Assembly (NCBI RefSeq): GCF_020567425.1
Contig: NZ_JAJCVJ010000001.1
Location: 682,001 to 746,000, forward strand
Direction of reading: 5' to 3'
From: Salinirubrum litoreum
GTDB taxonomy: Archaea > Halobacteriota > Halobacteria > Halobacteriales > Haloferacaceae
DNA length: 64,000 nt
Shown here piece by piece: positions 16,909-27,245 of the stretch. Within the stretch, counting starts at the first letter, position 1, and every line of letters starts with the position of its first letter. A model generated the notes under the pieces. The model was given only the letters and a program-made list of their open reading frames with translations, ran no database searches and was not told where the DNA came from. Made by a program: the position numbers and the translations under genes.

Positions 16909-17496
16909 CTATTCGCGTCGGAGCGTATGACAGTTGCGACACCGCGCCTCGTACGACTCCTCGGCCCCGACCATGATCGTCGGATCGTCGGCGTGGGCCG
17001 GTTCGCCCTCGATGAGTCGCTGGTTCCGCGTCGCCGGCTCACCGCAGACCGAACAGATCGCCTGCAACTTGTCGACGTACTCCGCGATGGCCATCAACTG
17101 TGGCACCGGCTCGAACGGTTCCGCCCGGAAGGTCTGGTCGGTCCCGGAGACGATGACACGCCGCCCGTCGGCCGCGAGTGCCTCACAGACCGCGACGAGC
17201 GTCTCGTCGAAGAAGTTCGCCTCGTCGACGGCGACGACCTGCTCCCCGTTCATCGCGTCGGTGATCGACCACACGCCGTCGCCCTCCGACTCGACGACCT
17301 CGGCGTCCCACTGGCGACCGTTGTGGGTCCCGATCGTCGCCTCGCCGTAGCGGTCGTCGACTGCAGGTTTGAACACCGCGATCTCCTGGCCCGCGATCTC
17401 GGCCCGGCGGAGTCGCCGGAGGAGTTCCTCCGTCTTCCCCGAGAACATACTCCCGGTGATGACCTCCACCCACCCGGAGTTGGTGATAGCGTGCAT
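16909..17496 (-). CDS. tdk: Thymidine kinase (type II)
   Basis: The 195-residue enzyme phosphorylates thymidine in the pyrimidine salvage pathway. It has the P-loop GSMFSGKT (15-22), a FKPAVDDRY segment, the catalytic acid in VDEANFF, a zinc lasso made of CSVCGEP and CRNCHTLRR, and the YEARCR segment. Length and architecture match bacterial/archaeal type II enzymes. A stop codon six bases before the Yip1 gene suggests an operon. Confidence 0.93.
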   Translation of the reverse strand: MHAITNSGWVEVITGSMFSGKTEELLRRLRRAEIAGQEIAVFKPAVDDRYGEATIGTHNGRQWDAEVVESEGDGVWSITDAMNGEQVVAVDEANFFDETLVAVCEALAADGRRVIVSGTDQTFRAEPFEPVPQLMAIAEYVDKLQAICSVCGEPATRNQRLIEGEPAHADDPTIMVGAEESYEARCRNCHTLRRE

Positions 17497-17562
17497 GCAC
17501 CCAACCGGTGACGCGACCGGTAAAACGGTTGCTGGTTCGCCTGCGGGCGAGCGGGTACGGCG

Positions 17563-18114
17563 CTACCCGCCACCGCTTCGGCGACCGTCTCCCCGGCGGA
17601 ATCGTTCGAAGAAGCCGTCTCCCTGCTGGATCGCGTAGTAGGTGGCGGTGAGCGCGATGATCGCGAGGAAGCCGGCCCCGACGAGTGTCGGAGCCACCCA
17701 GCCGAACCCCGGCACCGCCACCAGCGAAGCCAGCACCGAGAGCAGGCCGAGCACGGAGAGCGCGACGTAGAGTTCGTTGGTCGACAGGCCGTACTCCTCG
17801 ACGACCTCCATGTAGACTGTCACGGCGTCCGCACCGTCGAGCAGTTCCACCTCCTTAGAGTCGGGGTCGTAGGCGACGACGCCGGCCTCGTCGAGTCGCG
17901 GGAGATGCGTCTGGTGGAGCGAGACGTAGACACTCTGCCGGACGTTCTTCGGTGGGGGCGACTCGCCCGACTCTTCGCTCGCGAGTTGATCCGCGAGCGA
18001 CCCGACCGTCGCGCGACCACTGCTCTGCTTGAGGTGTTCGATCACGAACCGACGCCGGTCGTTCCGGAGGATGTCGTACACCTCGCTCTCGTCGAGTCTG
18101 TCTGTCACCGCCAT
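17563..18114 (-). CDS. DUF7344 membrane protein, copy 1
   Basis: The 183-residue protein begins with a winged-helix-like region (about 1-105): DESEVYDILRNDRRRFVIEHLKQ, then SVYVSLHQTHLPRLDEAGVVAYD. This is typical of the haloarchaeal DUF7344 family, thought to bind DNA. Two C-terminal hydrophobic segments (about 125-175) anchor it in the membrane, suggesting a membrane-bound transcription regulator. ATG at 18114 (MAVTDRLDE) is preferred; an in-frame start 57 bases upstream adds a basic, Arg-rich extension. A second copy with the same layout is encoded upstream. Confidence 0.82.
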   Translation of the reverse strand: MAVTDRLDESEVYDILRNDRRRFVIEHLKQSSGRATVGSLADQLASEESGESPPPKNVRQSVYVSLHQTHLPRLDEAGVVAYDPDSKEVELLDGADAVTVYMEVVEEYGLSTNELYVALSVLGLLSVLASLVAVPGFGWVAPTLVGAGFLAIIALTATYYAIQQGDGFFERFRRGDGRRSGGG

Positions 18115-18385
18115 ACGACCTCGTCGCTGTCTGGATCGAGGCGTCCCTCGGCTCCGTCCTGTCGGGTACACCGCCTGTTCGACGCAACCGAGCCAACTCC
18201 GTGCATACCACCCCGACGCGGAGTCGGAGGTTCAGTATAACGTGAATACCGACAGCGGCCGACTGGTAGCCAGTCACTTCCACGCTTAGGTCGGCTCGCT
18301 TTCGGCGTAGGTACCACTGATCGCTCGACTGCCGCCGGGATTCGACGCCGACCGATCATCGAGGATCGGGTCGACCGCGCCAGAC

Positions 18386-18946
18386 TCACTCCCGAAGCCT
18401 GTCGAGTACGGTCTCCTCCTGGTTCGACACGTGGTAGAGCGACGAGACGACGAGGACGAGGAACAACAGCGCGACCAACACGGTGCCGAGCATCCCCGAC
18501 AGGACCGGCATCCCGGACGCGACGGCGACCGACAGTCCCAGTCCGAGTAAGCCCACCCCGAGGTAGTACTCGGCCCACGAGATCCCGTCTTGTGGAACGA
18601 CCTCCATGTAGACGGCCACCTCGTCGGCACACTCCGCCAACCGGACCCGTTTCGAGTCCGAATCGTACTCGACGATCCCGAGGTCGTCGAGTTTCGGCAA
18701 GTGTGTCTGGTGGAGCGAGACGTAGACGCTCTGGCGAATGTTTCGCGGCGGCGGAGACTCCCCAGACTCCTCGGCCGCGATCCGTTCGGACAACTCCCGG
18801 ACACTCTCGCTACTGTCCTCGACCTCCTGCAGTCGCTCGATCACCAGCCGCCGACGGTCGTTTCGCAACACGTCGTGGATGTCGGCCTCGTCGAGTTCGC
18901 TGTGTGCAGGACCTCCCCCGTCCTGCCGGACCCCTTGAGAACTCAT
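18386..18946 (-). CDS. DUF7344 membrane protein, copy 2
   Basis: The 186-residue paralogue of the neighbouring gene has DEADIHDVLRNDRRRLVIERL, the long SVYVSLHQTHLPKLDDLG segment and two C-terminal hydrophobic helices (about 128-172). The two genes are separated by 271 bases and probably have separate promoters. Start at 18946 (MSSQGVRQDGG) is the first methionine with haloarchaeal composition. The promoter region (18950-19055) is AT-rich and full of small repeats. It lies directly downstream of spoVR, which may be coincidence. Confidence 0.82.
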   Translation of the reverse strand: MSSQGVRQDGGGPAHSELDEADIHDVLRNDRRRLVIERLQEVEDSSESVRELSERIAAEESGESPPPRNIRQSVYVSLHQTHLPKLDDLGIVEYDSDSKRVRLAECADEVAVYMEVVPQDGISWAEYYLGVGLLGLGLSVAVASGMPVLSGMLGTVLVALLFLVLVVSSLYHVSNQEETVLDRLRE

Positions 18947-19056
18947 CTCGGAGTAATGTTCGCCCTGTAGCAAAAGAAGGTATCCGATTGTTTTCCCTGA
19001 CCGATTGTCAGTATTATGTACGTTTCGAAACGCTAAATCGGGGCTTAAAAAGCGGT
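18947..19056 (-). promoter_or_regulatory. AT-rich, repeat-containing promoter region
   Basis: A perfect 12-base palindrome cgtttcgaaacg (19021-19032) lies just upstream of TATA-like tacataata (minus strand, about 19012-19020). Further toward the gene are an inverted repeat ctgac/gtcag (18997-19011) and two copies of ccgattgt (18984-18991, 19001-19008). The TATA is about 65 bases before the DUF7344 start. It also contains cttttta near 19050, which may end spoVR transcription. Confidence 0.5.
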
Positions 19057-21078
19057 TCAGAGCCAGTCGTCTGGCTTCGTGTCGTAGTCCACGTCGGTCG
19101 CCGTGATCCGGTCTTCGAGGTCCGGATCGAGGTCGTAAGTCTCGAATCGCTCCCCGTCGTACCGGATGCGTTTGCCGACTTCCGTGGGTGTCGGCTCGCG
19201 GTTCCGCCGGCGGGCGACCTCCACGTCGTGGTCGTCGAGTTCCTTCACGATGGTCATCAGGTTCACCGGGCGACCCCACAACTGGTAGATGCGCTCCAGC
19301 ACGTCCTTCGCCTGCCCGATGTCGAGACTGATCCCGTTGTACTGGTGGCCGAGGAGCAGTTCGTTCCGGTTGGCGAAGTTCCCGTCGTACACCGCGACGG
19401 TCGGCTTCCCGAAGTTCGTGAACTGCAAGAGCAGTTTCTTCTTCACGTCCTCGTAGTCGGTCGACGTCACGCGGTAGTCGTTGCTCGCGTGGGTGAACTC
19501 GTAGGTGAAGTAGTGGTTGTCGGTGACGAACTCCTGGGTGAGGAACTCGTCTAAGAAGGTCACGTCGTTGTGACTCGCTCTGATCTCGCGCATCCGGTCC
19601 CACCCGGCGGCGTAGTCCACGTCCGCCAGCGCCTCGGCGACCGAGTCGTACTTCTCGTCGTCGAACATGTACCGGGCCAGTCGCTCCAGTTCCGACTGGC
19701 CGATGCGACGCAGGAAGCCACGGTTCTGCTTCTTCACGAGCGAGAAGTGTCGCTCGGCGAGTCCCTCGTAGGTCAGCACCTTCCACGGGTATGTGTCCAC
19801 GTCGACGGCCTCGTCACTGTCGGGGTCGACGTCGCCGTCGCGGGTCGCGATGGCTCGGTCGAGGGCCGCCTGGTCGATACGCGGGTCGTCGCCGAGTGCC
19901 GCCAGTTCGTCCAGTCGTTCGGGCGTCACACCGTCGATTGCGGGGTGCGGCGCGAGTCGCTCCTGGACCGTGTCGAAGTCGACCACATCGGTCAGGTTCC
20001 GCCACGTGATGCCCCGCACGCGGAGGAGTTTGTCCGCGACCTCCCGCCGGTTGACCGTGTTCTCGACGTACTCCCACAGTTCCTTCCCGAGTTTGTAGGG
20101 GTTCAGGCCGGGCGACCCGAGGACGCGGGCCTGGTGGTCGGCGTACGAGAGGAACTCGTCGGTGCCGGCGAACCGCTCCTCGCCCATCATCATCGACTCC
20201 CAGTAGGCGGCCCACCCCTCGTTCATCACCTTCGTCATCTTCTGGGGGGCGAAGTAGTACGCCTCCGCGCGGAGCATGTCGAGTACGTCGCGTTGCCACT
20301 CTTCCATCTCGACGGCCTTCCCGCTGTCTGCGTCGTACTGCTTGCCGTGTTCTCTGAGGAACGCCAGTACGTCCTTCCGGGGTTCGTCGAGTCTGGCCGC
20401 CGCCTCCTCCGCCTCGGCGAGACGGTCCAGCCACTCCTCGTCGAACACCTGGCGGCGCACGTCCTCGGAGATGTCCATCTCGTCGAGGCGGTCCCGGAGG
20501 TCCTCGGGTGTCTCGTCGTCCTCGTCGGATCGCTCGGTGTCGAACGCCCGGTGCTGGTCGATGGTGTCCTCCAGACACAGTACCGCGTCGATGAACGCCT
20601 CGACCTCGCCACGGTCGATGTCGGGGTCCTCCATGTACCGACCGATGGCGTCGCCGTGGCGTTCGAGCATCGCGGTCGCGTCCAGTTCGCCGCCGAACAG
20701 GCGGTACCAACTGTTGTTCTTGAAGAAGTCGGCGTGCGCCTCGACGTGGGTGATGACCGCCTTCTGGTCGACGAGGGCGTTCGACTCCTGCAGGAAAGCG
20801 TGGCTCGGGTCGTCGTTGTTGACGAGTTCGTAGGCCCGCCCGCCGAGGAACTGGCTCTGTTTCTTCGATCTGTCGTACTGCATCCCCCACCGCCAGTGGG
20901 GGTACCGGTGCTGGAAGCCGCCGTAGGCCATCAACTGGTTCATCTCGTCGTAGTCGACGATCCAGTAGTTGACCGGGTAGGGGTCCAAGCCGAGTTTCTC
21001 GGCCAGGGCGTTGGCCTCCCGGACCGGTTCACCCAGTCCGGCGGCCTCCCGTCGTGCGTCGATTCTGTGGTCTCTCAT
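19057..21078 (-). CDS. spoVR: SpoVR family protein
   Basis: This 673-residue protein matches SpoVR/YcgB of bacteria, which acts in spore cortex formation in Bacillus and in stress responses elsewhere; the biochemistry is not known. Recognisable blocks include [21 protein letters not shown], the [13 protein letters not shown] segment, histidines in [13 protein letters not shown], and the long [16 protein letters not shown] region. An insertion rich in Glu and Asp (about 170-275) makes it longer than most bacterial forms. The start overlaps the yeaH stop by four bases, so it is the fourth gene of the operon. The biological role in a non-sporulating archaeon is unknown. Confidence 0.93.
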   Translation of the reverse strand: MRDHRIDARREAAGLGEPVREANALAEKLGLDPYPVNYWIVDYDEMNQLMAYGGFQHRYPHWRWGMQYDRSKKQSQFLGGRAYELVNNDDPSHAFLQESNALVDQKAVITHVEAHADFFKNNSWYRLFGGELDATAMLERHGDAIGRYMEDPDIDRGEVEAFIDAVLCLEDTIDQHRAFDTERSDEDDETPEDLRDRLDEMDISEDVRRQVFDEEWLDRLAEAEEAAARLDEPRKDVLAFLREHGKQYDADSGKAVEMEEWQRDVLDMLRAEAYYFAPQKMTKVMNEGWAAYWESMMMGEERFAGTDEFLSYADHQARVLGSPGLNPYKLGKELWEYVENTVNRREVADKLLRVRGITWRNLTDVVDFDTVQERLAPHPAIDGVTPERLDELAALGDDPRIDQAALDRAIATRDGDVDPDSDEAVDVDTYPWKVLTYEGLAERHFSLVKKQNRGFLRRIGQSELERLARYMFDDEKYDSVAEALADVDYAAGWDRMREIRASHNDVTFLDEFLTQEFVTDNHYFTYEFTHASNDYRVTSTDYEDVKKKLLLQFTNFGKPTVAVYDGNFANRNELLLGHQYNGISLDIGQAKDVLERIYQLWGRPVNLMTIVKELDDHDVEVARRRNREPTPTEVGKRIRYDGERFETYDLDPDLEDRITATDVDYDTKPDDWL

Positions 21079-22385
21079 TCGTCTGCCTCCGTGCTCAGCA
21101 CGTCGTAGATGGCGTCGATCACGTCCTCGGGGGTCGAGACGTACGTGACGACGACGTTACCCGTGTCGCCCAGTGCTCGCTCGACCTCCTCGGCGTGGGT
21201 CGCGTTGATCGCGTTCCCGCCGGGTTGCGTCTCCACGTAGGCGTGGAGGTTGGCGGGGATCTCCTCCATCAGGGGGATCACGTTCTCCGTCGTGTCGTTC
21301 GAGGAGTTCTCGGAGTCGCCCGCCGCGAAGACGTAGCGGTTCCACTCGCTCCACGGGTACTCCTCCTCCAGCACCTCCTTCGCCAGTTCGTACGCCGACG
21401 AGATCTTCGTCCCGCCGCCCGACCGGATGCCGAAGAAGTCGTCGCGGTCCACCCGCCACGCCTCCGCGTCGTGGGCGATGTAGACGAACTCGGCGTTGTC
21501 GTACTTGCCCGTCAGATACCAGTCCAGCGGCGTGAAGGTTCGCTCGACGAGTTCGCGCTTCTTCTCGCGCATCGACCCGGAGACGTCCCGGATGTTGACG
21601 ACGACGACGTTCTTCTGCTTCTTCTCCACCACTTCGGGGTGCCGGTAGCGCTCGTCCTCCCGGCGGAACGGGACGTTCCGCAGGCCGTCGCGGCGGATGC
21701 GCTGGATGGTCGTCGTGCGCTCGACGTTCGCCTCCATCTCGTCGAAGGAGTCCCACCGGCCGCGTTCGGCTTCGAGCGCGTCCCACTCGTCGTCGATCCA
21801 CGCCTGCGAGACGAGGATGTTTTGTTCGCGGCACCACTCGAACACCTCGCGCGGCGTCACGCCGGCGACCGTCATCGCCTCCCGGACGTAGTCCTCGTCG
21901 AAGTCCATCGCCAGTTTGCGCTTCAGGCCGCGTTTGAACAACTGCTCGAAGTCGAGCGTCGAGTTCGGCCCGGCGCGGGTGAGTTCGGTGAAGTCGCCTT
22001 CGACCTCCTCGATCACTTCCTTGCCTTTGGGTTCCAGATCGAGCCCCAGTTCCTCGTCCAGTTCCTGGGCGAACTCCTCGGGATCCATCTGGTAGTACTC
22101 GTGGTCGCCGCCCTCCTCGCCGGGGTCGCCGTCCTCGTCGCCGTCGCCGGGTTGTGGCTGACCGACCGGTTGGCCCACGTCCGGCGTGCCGCCCTGTCCC
22201 TGTCCGACGCCGCCCTTGTCGCGGGGGTCGTAGGCGAACTCCGGCAGGTCGACGACCTTGATCGGGACGTTGATGCTGTTCGGGCCGGAGCCACCGAGGT
22301 CGCCGTAGCTGATGAACTCCTTCAGGTCCTCACGGCGCTGTTCGCCGACCTCGCGGAATCTGTCCAGATCGTCTCTCAGTCCCAT
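21075..22385 (-). CDS. yeaH: YeaH/YhbH (DUF444) von Willebrand-type protein
   Basis: The 436-residue protein has an N-terminal region with a Gly/Asp-rich insert (about 50-100), the conserved [13 protein letters not shown] block and, from about 260, a vWA-like domain with the metal-site motif [28 protein letters not shown] and [14 protein letters not shown]. In Escherichia coli the orthologue acts with the kinase YeaG/PrkA. The start overlaps the PrkA2 stop by ten bases, and its own stop overlaps spoVR by four. An ATG at 22385 ([12 protein letters not shown]) gives the family N-terminus. Confidence 0.93.
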   Translation of the reverse strand: MGLRDDLDRFREVGEQRREDLKEFISYGDLGGSGPNSINVPIKVVDLPEFAYDPRDKGGVGQGQGGTPDVGQPVGQPQPGDGDEDGDPGEEGGDHEYYQMDPEEFAQELDEELGLDLEPKGKEVIEEVEGDFTELTRAGPNSTLDFEQLFKRGLKRKLAMDFDEDYVREAMTVAGVTPREVFEWCREQNILVSQAWIDDEWDALEAERGRWDSFDEMEANVERTTTIQRIRRDGLRNVPFRREDERYRHPEVVEKKQKNVVVVNIRDVSGSMREKKRELVERTFTPLDWYLTGKYDNAEFVYIAHDAEAWRVDRDDFFGIRSGGGTKISSAYELAKEVLEEEYPWSEWNRYVFAAGDSENSSNDTTENVIPLMEEIPANLHAYVETQPGGNAINATHAEEVERALGDTGNVVVTYVSTPEDVIDAIYDVLSTEADE

Positions 22386-24649
22386 TTGTAACTCACCTCT
22401 CTGAGCACCGCACGGCTGGTCAGTTCGGCCGACGCCTCGCTGTAGCCGTGGGTCGTCATCTCCGCGATGGTGCGCTCTTTCACGCGGGCCGTCTCGGTGT
22501 TGGCCGGCGGGTCGTCCCACTGGCGCGGGTCGAAGTCCTCGAACAGGCGCTGGACGTCCTCCCAGTCGTTCGTGTCCAGCACCGCCCGGATCACCGGGAT
22601 GCTCGACAGGTCCACGTCCTCGATGGCGAAGTCGTCGTCGCGGTTCTCCCACGCGTAGCGGTTGATCGCGGTGATGATCTTCTCCCGGCGGAACTCCACC
22701 ACCGGATCGGTCGGCTCGTTCCCCTGGTAGGCGGCCGACGAGAAGCGCCCGAGGTGTTCCGTCTCGAACAGCTTCATCAGCAGGGGGTCCGGATCGACCG
22801 GGCCGCGTTCCGTCTCGATCTGTTCGTCCGCGTCCCACGCGTAGACGTGTTCGACGTACTCGGCGACGGTCTCCTCCTCGACGCCCTTCTCGGCCAGCAG
22901 CGCCGAGAGGACGTCCCGCTCCTGTCGCTCGAAGATTTGCTTTTTCACGCCCGCCAGGCGCGTCTCGTACTCGGTCGCCTCGCCGCGGGAGAACACCGGG
23001 GCCGACTTCAGGTCGTCGGCCATCGCGTCCAGCACGTCGTCGGGCATGATGACGCGTTCCACGGGGAGGTCCGGGTGGTGGCGGTCGCGGTCCTCGTGGA
23101 GCAGGTCCGCGATGACGTCGCGGGTGTACGTCACCGGGATGCCGTGGCTCCCGTCGTTGGAGTCGTCGTCGAAGTCGTAGTCGCGCTTCTCGTGGCGCTC
23201 GTCGCCCGACTGGAGGTAGCCCTGATCGTAGATGATGGCCTTGTCGACCAGGTCCAGTCCCGGCGGCACGTCCTCGCCGTCGAGTCGGGTCACGACGCTG
23301 TAGAGTGCGGCAGCGGTGATGGTGTGGGGTGCGAGTTCCCGGTCGATGGCCCGCCCCCGGTTGTCCCGCACCGTCACGTGCAGTGGCTCGCGGATGCGGG
23401 CCTCAAGGTCGGCGTAGTCGTTCGCCTCCCACACTGTCGTTTCGTTCGTCAACTCCCGCTGGATCAACTCGGCCTCCAGCGAGAGGTTCGTCAGGTACCG
23501 GAACTCGTGTTTGTCGAGTCGGCGCTTCAGCGCCTTCAGGGGGTCTCTGCCGTTTCTGTCCGCGAACTTGTCGAGTTCCACGTCCAGATCGGGGTTCGAG
23601 ATGACGAGCAGTTGCGTGTCGATGTCCATCCCGATGCCCTTGTCCAGTTTGACGCGCCCCTCGTCGGGGACGTTCAGCAGTTTCTGGAGCAGGTCGGAGT
23701 GCTGGGTCGCGTCCTCCACGACCGTCAGCAGACCGTTCCCCTGCGACAGCACGCCGTCGTAGCTGAACGCCTGCGGGTTCTTCCGGCCACGGGAGTCCAG
23801 TTCCCGGAGCATCCCCATCATCCACGACCCGACGAGTCGCTCCTTCGGACTGCCGTCGTCCTCGGAGTGGAGGATGCCGATGCCCTGCCCCACGTCCACG
23901 ACGTAGTTCTTCACGCGGAGGTGGCCGGGGTCGGCGATGCGACTGAACAGGTCGGCCTTCCCGGCGCGGCGGTACTCCTCTTCGAGGTAGCGGTACGCCT
24001 CCCGGCAGAAGGGGTCGAGGTCCTCGTCCACCGTGATGGGGATGTGGTCGTCCAGTTCGGCGTTGAGGTCGGCGAGCAGTCGCTTCCGGACCTCCGGCGG
24101 GAAGACGGTGAGCGGGTGCGACTGGACGGGTGACTCGTACCAGTCGTCCTCGCGCTCTCTGCGTTCCTCGCCGTAGCTCAGCCCACGCGTGTCTTCGGCG
24201 TTGGCGACGTTCCACTCGACCGTGTACCGTCGCCCTGCCTCTGTCTTCGAGTACTCGCGCAGGCCGTTGACGAGACAGCGCTTCAGTTCGGACTTGCCCG
24301 TCGCGGTGGGGCCGTCGAACCAGATGATCTTCTCGCCCTTCCCCCGGTCTGCGGCGATCGTCCGCAGGTCGTCGACGAAGCCGTTCAGCACCTCGGTGTT
24401 GCCGAGGACCGCGTGCTCGCCGTCGTTGTGCGGGTCGTCGAAGAAGCGGTAGCGCTCCTTCTGTTCGCCCTCCTCGACGACCTCGCGGGTCCCCATCGAC
24501 TCGATGGCTTCCAGCAAGTACTTCGAGGCGTGGCTGGCGATGCTCGGGCGCTCGAAGGCCGCGTCCACGTAGTCGGCGAGGCTCATCGGCTCCTCGTAGG
24601 CCCCCGTGAGCGCCTCGTCGCCCGCCCGGATGTAATCTGAAGAACGCAT
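22376..24649 (-). CDS. prkA: PrkA-family AAA protein, copy 2
   Basis: The 757-residue protein has PrkA architecture: the N-terminal leader [20 protein letters not shown], an AAA-type module with P-loop GPTATGKS (113-120), sensor-like [13 protein letters not shown], and a C-terminal PrkA domain. Members were described as serine kinases; later work on Bacillus PrkA reports AAA+ protease activity, so the biochemical role is open. The ATG at 24649 overlaps the copy 1 stop by one base (TGATG). Compared with copy 1 it is longer and has a larger middle region. In most bacteria only one prkA is present, so the pair may form a heteromer (inference). Confidence 0.92.
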   Translation of the reverse strand: MRSSDYIRAGDEALTGAYEEPMSLADYVDAAFERPSIASHASKYLLEAIESMGTREVVEEGEQKERYRFFDDPHNDGEHAVLGNTEVLNGFVDDLRTIAADRGKGEKIIWFDGPTATGKSELKRCLVNGLREYSKTEAGRRYTVEWNVANAEDTRGLSYGEERREREDDWYESPVQSHPLTVFPPEVRKRLLADLNAELDDHIPITVDEDLDPFCREAYRYLEEEYRRAGKADLFSRIADPGHLRVKNYVVDVGQGIGILHSEDDGSPKERLVGSWMMGMLRELDSRGRKNPQAFSYDGVLSQGNGLLTVVEDATQHSDLLQKLLNVPDEGRVKLDKGIGMDIDTQLLVISNPDLDVELDKFADRNGRDPLKALKRRLDKHEFRYLTNLSLEAELIQRELTNETTVWEANDYADLEARIREPLHVTVRDNRGRAIDRELAPHTITAAALYSVVTRLDGEDVPPGLDLVDKAIIYDQGYLQSGDERHEKRDYDFDDDSNDGSHGIPVTYTRDVIADLLHEDRDRHHPDLPVERVIMPDDVLDAMADDLKSAPVFSRGEATEYETRLAGVKKQIFERQERDVLSALLAEKGVEEETVAEYVEHVYAWDADEQIETERGPVDPDPLLMKLFETEHLGRFSSAAYQGNEPTDPVVEFRREKIITAINRYAWENRDDDFAIEDVDLSSIPVIRAVLDTNDWEDVQRLFEDFDPRQWDDPPANTETARVKERTIAEMTTHGYSEASAELTSRAVLREVSYKWD

Positions 24650-26721
24650 CACTCTTCGAGTTCGGCCTTGGCGACCTCCGCGCCGGCGAACTCGAGCACT
24701 TCGCGGGCCCCCTCACGCGAGTAGCCCTGTTCGACCAGCGCGTCGACCCAGGCGTTGCGCTCGTCGTCGTCCAGTTCGTTCGCGGACACCAACGCCGAGA
24801 AGTTGATGTTGTGTTTCTTGTCCTCCCAGAGTTTGCGCTCCAGTGCGCGGCGCAGGCGGTCGTTGTCCTGCGGGTTGAACGACGTGCCCTCGCGGGCGCG
24901 CCGGGAGACCCAGTTGGAGACCTCCTGCCGGAAGTCGTCTTTCCGGTCCGACGGGATGTCGAGTTTCTCCTCGACCGACCGCAGGAACTTCTCGTCGGGG
25001 TCCTGCTCTCTGCCGGTGAGTTCGTCCTCGACCGTCGCGTCGTCGATGTACGCCATCACGTGGTCCATGTACTTCTCGCCCTGTCGCTGGATCTCGTCGA
25101 TGTCGTAGGCGAGGGCGTGGCGCACGTCCTCGATGGCGCGGTCCTTGTACTCCTCGCGGACCAGTTCGAGGTACCGGTAGTAGCGATCCAGGTTCTCCTC
25201 GGGGATCGACCCGTGGTTCTCCAGGTTCTGCTCGAAGTGGTTGAAGACCGTGAGGGGACTCAGGTAGTCCCGTCCGCGGTGGGTCGAGTCCATGATCGCC
25301 TCGGCGATCTCGTCGCCGATGAACCGGGCCGAGACGCCGTCCATCCCCTCCGCGATGTCGGCCTTCGACTCGCCCTCCTCGCGGAGTTTCTTCACGTCGA
25401 CGTCGTCGATCTCGTCGATCTCGCCGTTGTAAGCCTTCGCCTTCTGGAGGAGAGTGATCGTCTCGCCGTCGGGTTCCTCGATGCGGGTGAGGACGCCGAA
25501 CAGCCCCGCCATCTCCAGGGCGTGCGGTTCGATGTGCATGTCCGGCACGTCGGCGTTCCGGAGCATCTTCCGGTAGATCTCGGACTCCTGCTCGTACTCT
25601 AAGACGTACGGGAAGTCGATCCGCTTGGTGCGGTCGTTGAACGCCTCCATCTTCTCGTCGCCCTTCTTGTCCCGGTACTCGGGCATGTTCGTCCGGCCGA
25701 CGATGACCTGGTCGATGTCGATGCGGGGGTTGTTCTTCGGCTTGATCGTCTGTTCCTGCGTCGCGTGCAGGAAGTCGTAGAGGAACTCCCGCTGGAGTTT
25801 CAGCAGTTCCTCGCCGGAGAAGATGCCCCGGTTCGCGTTACAGAACGCGCCGGAGTAGTCGAACGCTCGCGGGTCCGACTCGCCGTAGATGGCGAGTTTC
25901 GAGTAGTTGATGTCGCCGGTGAGTTCCGTCTCGTCCTGGTTCTTCTTGTCCTTCGGTTCGAACGTCTCGATGCACTGCCGCTTGTTCTCGCTCGCCACGA
26001 GGCGGATGATCTCGACGTGGTTCTCCAGGACTGCCTGGAGGTCGTCGTCGTAGTGGGCCAGCAGGCGGTCCATGTAGAACTCGCTGGCCGGGTCGAGCGA
26101 CTGCTCGTTCCGGATGGTGTACGGCGCGTCCAGTTGCTCGTTGAGTTGCTCGATGACCGTGTCGCGCTGTTCCTGCGGGAGCAGAACGAGGGGGTCCTGG
26201 TTCATCGGCGACTGCACCGTGTCGTCGCCGGGGTCCTGATCCCGGATCACGTCGCCGAGGTTGACCCAGCGGAACGTGTACATCCGGCCCTCGTCGCGGA
26301 GGGTGTAGTCCTCGAAGTAGCGTCGGACCATCCAGTCGAAGTGGGACTTCCCGGAACCGACCGGGCCGAGCAGGAGTTTGATCCGTTTCTCGGGGCCGAG
26401 GCCGCGAGCGCCGGACTTCACCTTGTTGACGAACTCGTGGATCGACTCGTGGACCTCCCGGCCGTAGAAGACGTTCTCCCCGTCGTGGAGCGGGTCTTCG
26501 GAGGCCATGAGATACTCGACGACGCCGGCGTCCTCGTCGTACTCGGTGCCGTAGTGGTCGAACATGTCCGCGACGCGCTGGTTGGCGTTGCGGCCCAGTT
26601 TCGGGTCCTCGTACACCTTTTCGAGGTACCAGTCGAACGTCTTCGCCTCGCGGAGGTCCGCCGGCATCGACTCGCGGTACTGTTTGCTCAGTTCTTCGAG
26701 GGTTTCGATGTCACCTTTCAT
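24649..26721 (-). CDS. prkA: PrkA-family AAA protein, copy 1
   Basis: This 690-residue protein is the first gene of the operon. The start region LEELSKQYRESMPADLREAK precedes the FDWYLEKVYEDPKLGRNA block, and the AAA module has P-loop GPVGSGKS (119-126), PMNQDPLVLLPQ and the sensor-like DQVIVGRTNMPEYRDKKGDE. The C-terminal PrkA domain includes RDYLSPLTVFNHFEQNL. It is closer in length and phrasing to bacterial PrkA (YeaG) than copy 2. About 300 bases of DNA with several AT-rich boxes lie upstream. The family role is as for copy 2; both may regulate proteins under starvation or salt stress. Confidence 0.93.
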   Translation of the reverse strand: MKGDIETLEELSKQYRESMPADLREAKTFDWYLEKVYEDPKLGRNANQRVADMFDHYGTEYDEDAGVVEYLMASEDPLHDGENVFYGREVHESIHEFVNKVKSGARGLGPEKRIKLLLGPVGSGKSHFDWMVRRYFEDYTLRDEGRMYTFRWVNLGDVIRDQDPGDDTVQSPMNQDPLVLLPQEQRDTVIEQLNEQLDAPYTIRNEQSLDPASEFYMDRLLAHYDDDLQAVLENHVEIIRLVASENKRQCIETFEPKDKKNQDETELTGDINYSKLAIYGESDPRAFDYSGAFCNANRGIFSGEELLKLQREFLYDFLHATQEQTIKPKNNPRIDIDQVIVGRTNMPEYRDKKGDEKMEAFNDRTKRIDFPYVLEYEQESEIYRKMLRNADVPDMHIEPHALEMAGLFGVLTRIEEPDGETITLLQKAKAYNGEIDEIDDVDVKKLREEGESKADIAEGMDGVSARFIGDEIAEAIMDSTHRGRDYLSPLTVFNHFEQNLENHGSIPEENLDRYYRYLELVREEYKDRAIEDVRHALAYDIDEIQRQGEKYMDHVMAYIDDATVEDELTGREQDPDEKFLRSVEEKLDIPSDRKDDFRQEVSNWVSRRAREGTSFNPQDNDRLRRALERKLWEDKKHNINFSALVSANELDDDERNAWVDALVEQGYSREGAREVLEFAGAEVAKAELEE

Positions 26722-27245
26722 TGTATCACTGCTGTCTCGCTTGTGTCGGTCGAACGGTCGGTGTCGGGCGACGCCACCGGGCGGAGAAAGAAAGACCGGT
26801 GGCGGTGGTCGGGTGCGACAGGTGACTCACGCCGCCGATCGCAGTGCTCCTGCGACCGGCGACCGATCCCACCGTGGGCGCGTCCGGGTGAGTTCCATGT
26901 CATGCGTACACGTACCACACCTCGCTGCCCACCGTCGGATCGGCGTGAGACGACAGAATCGACGCAGGAGCCGAACGGTGGGCGCGGGAGGGGCGATCTC
27001 GCCCGGCCGACGAGCGACCGAGACTATTAAGAGTGTGAGGGATACTCTCACATAAGTCTTGTCTCAGCTTCGGTACGTGTCTCGAAATTAATATCGGTGT
27101 AACAGTACGACGAGAGCCAGATGACGCGGTCGGGCGTCGTGAGCGTCCAGCTCCGCTGATATACCTTTCGTTAGCACCGGTCGGACCCCGCCGTTCGCGG
27201 TCGGCGACGTCGGGGTGTCCCGTCCCACACCCATCGCTCGGTCGC
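26722..27245. other. Upstream region of the prkA operon
   Basis: No gene is supported here. A perfect 9-base inverted repeat (26772-26780 and 26796-26804) with a purine-rich loop lies 50-83 bases before the prkA1 ATG. The block 27015-27165 is AT-rich and has several TATA-like elements on the minus strand (cttaatag near 27025, acttatgtg near 27051, gatattaat near 27095, ggtatatca near 27158), together with a small gtgag/ctcac inverted repeat (27035-27051). If one of these drives the operon, its mRNA has a leader of about 280-400 bases, which is unusual for a haloarchaeon. Confidence 0.5.

Noticed and set aside
18115-18171. Longer N-terminus of DUF7344 copy 1
   Set aside because: The added residues are Arg/Ser/Gly-rich and unlike copy 2, whose conserved domain starts at the equivalent of MAVTDRLDE.
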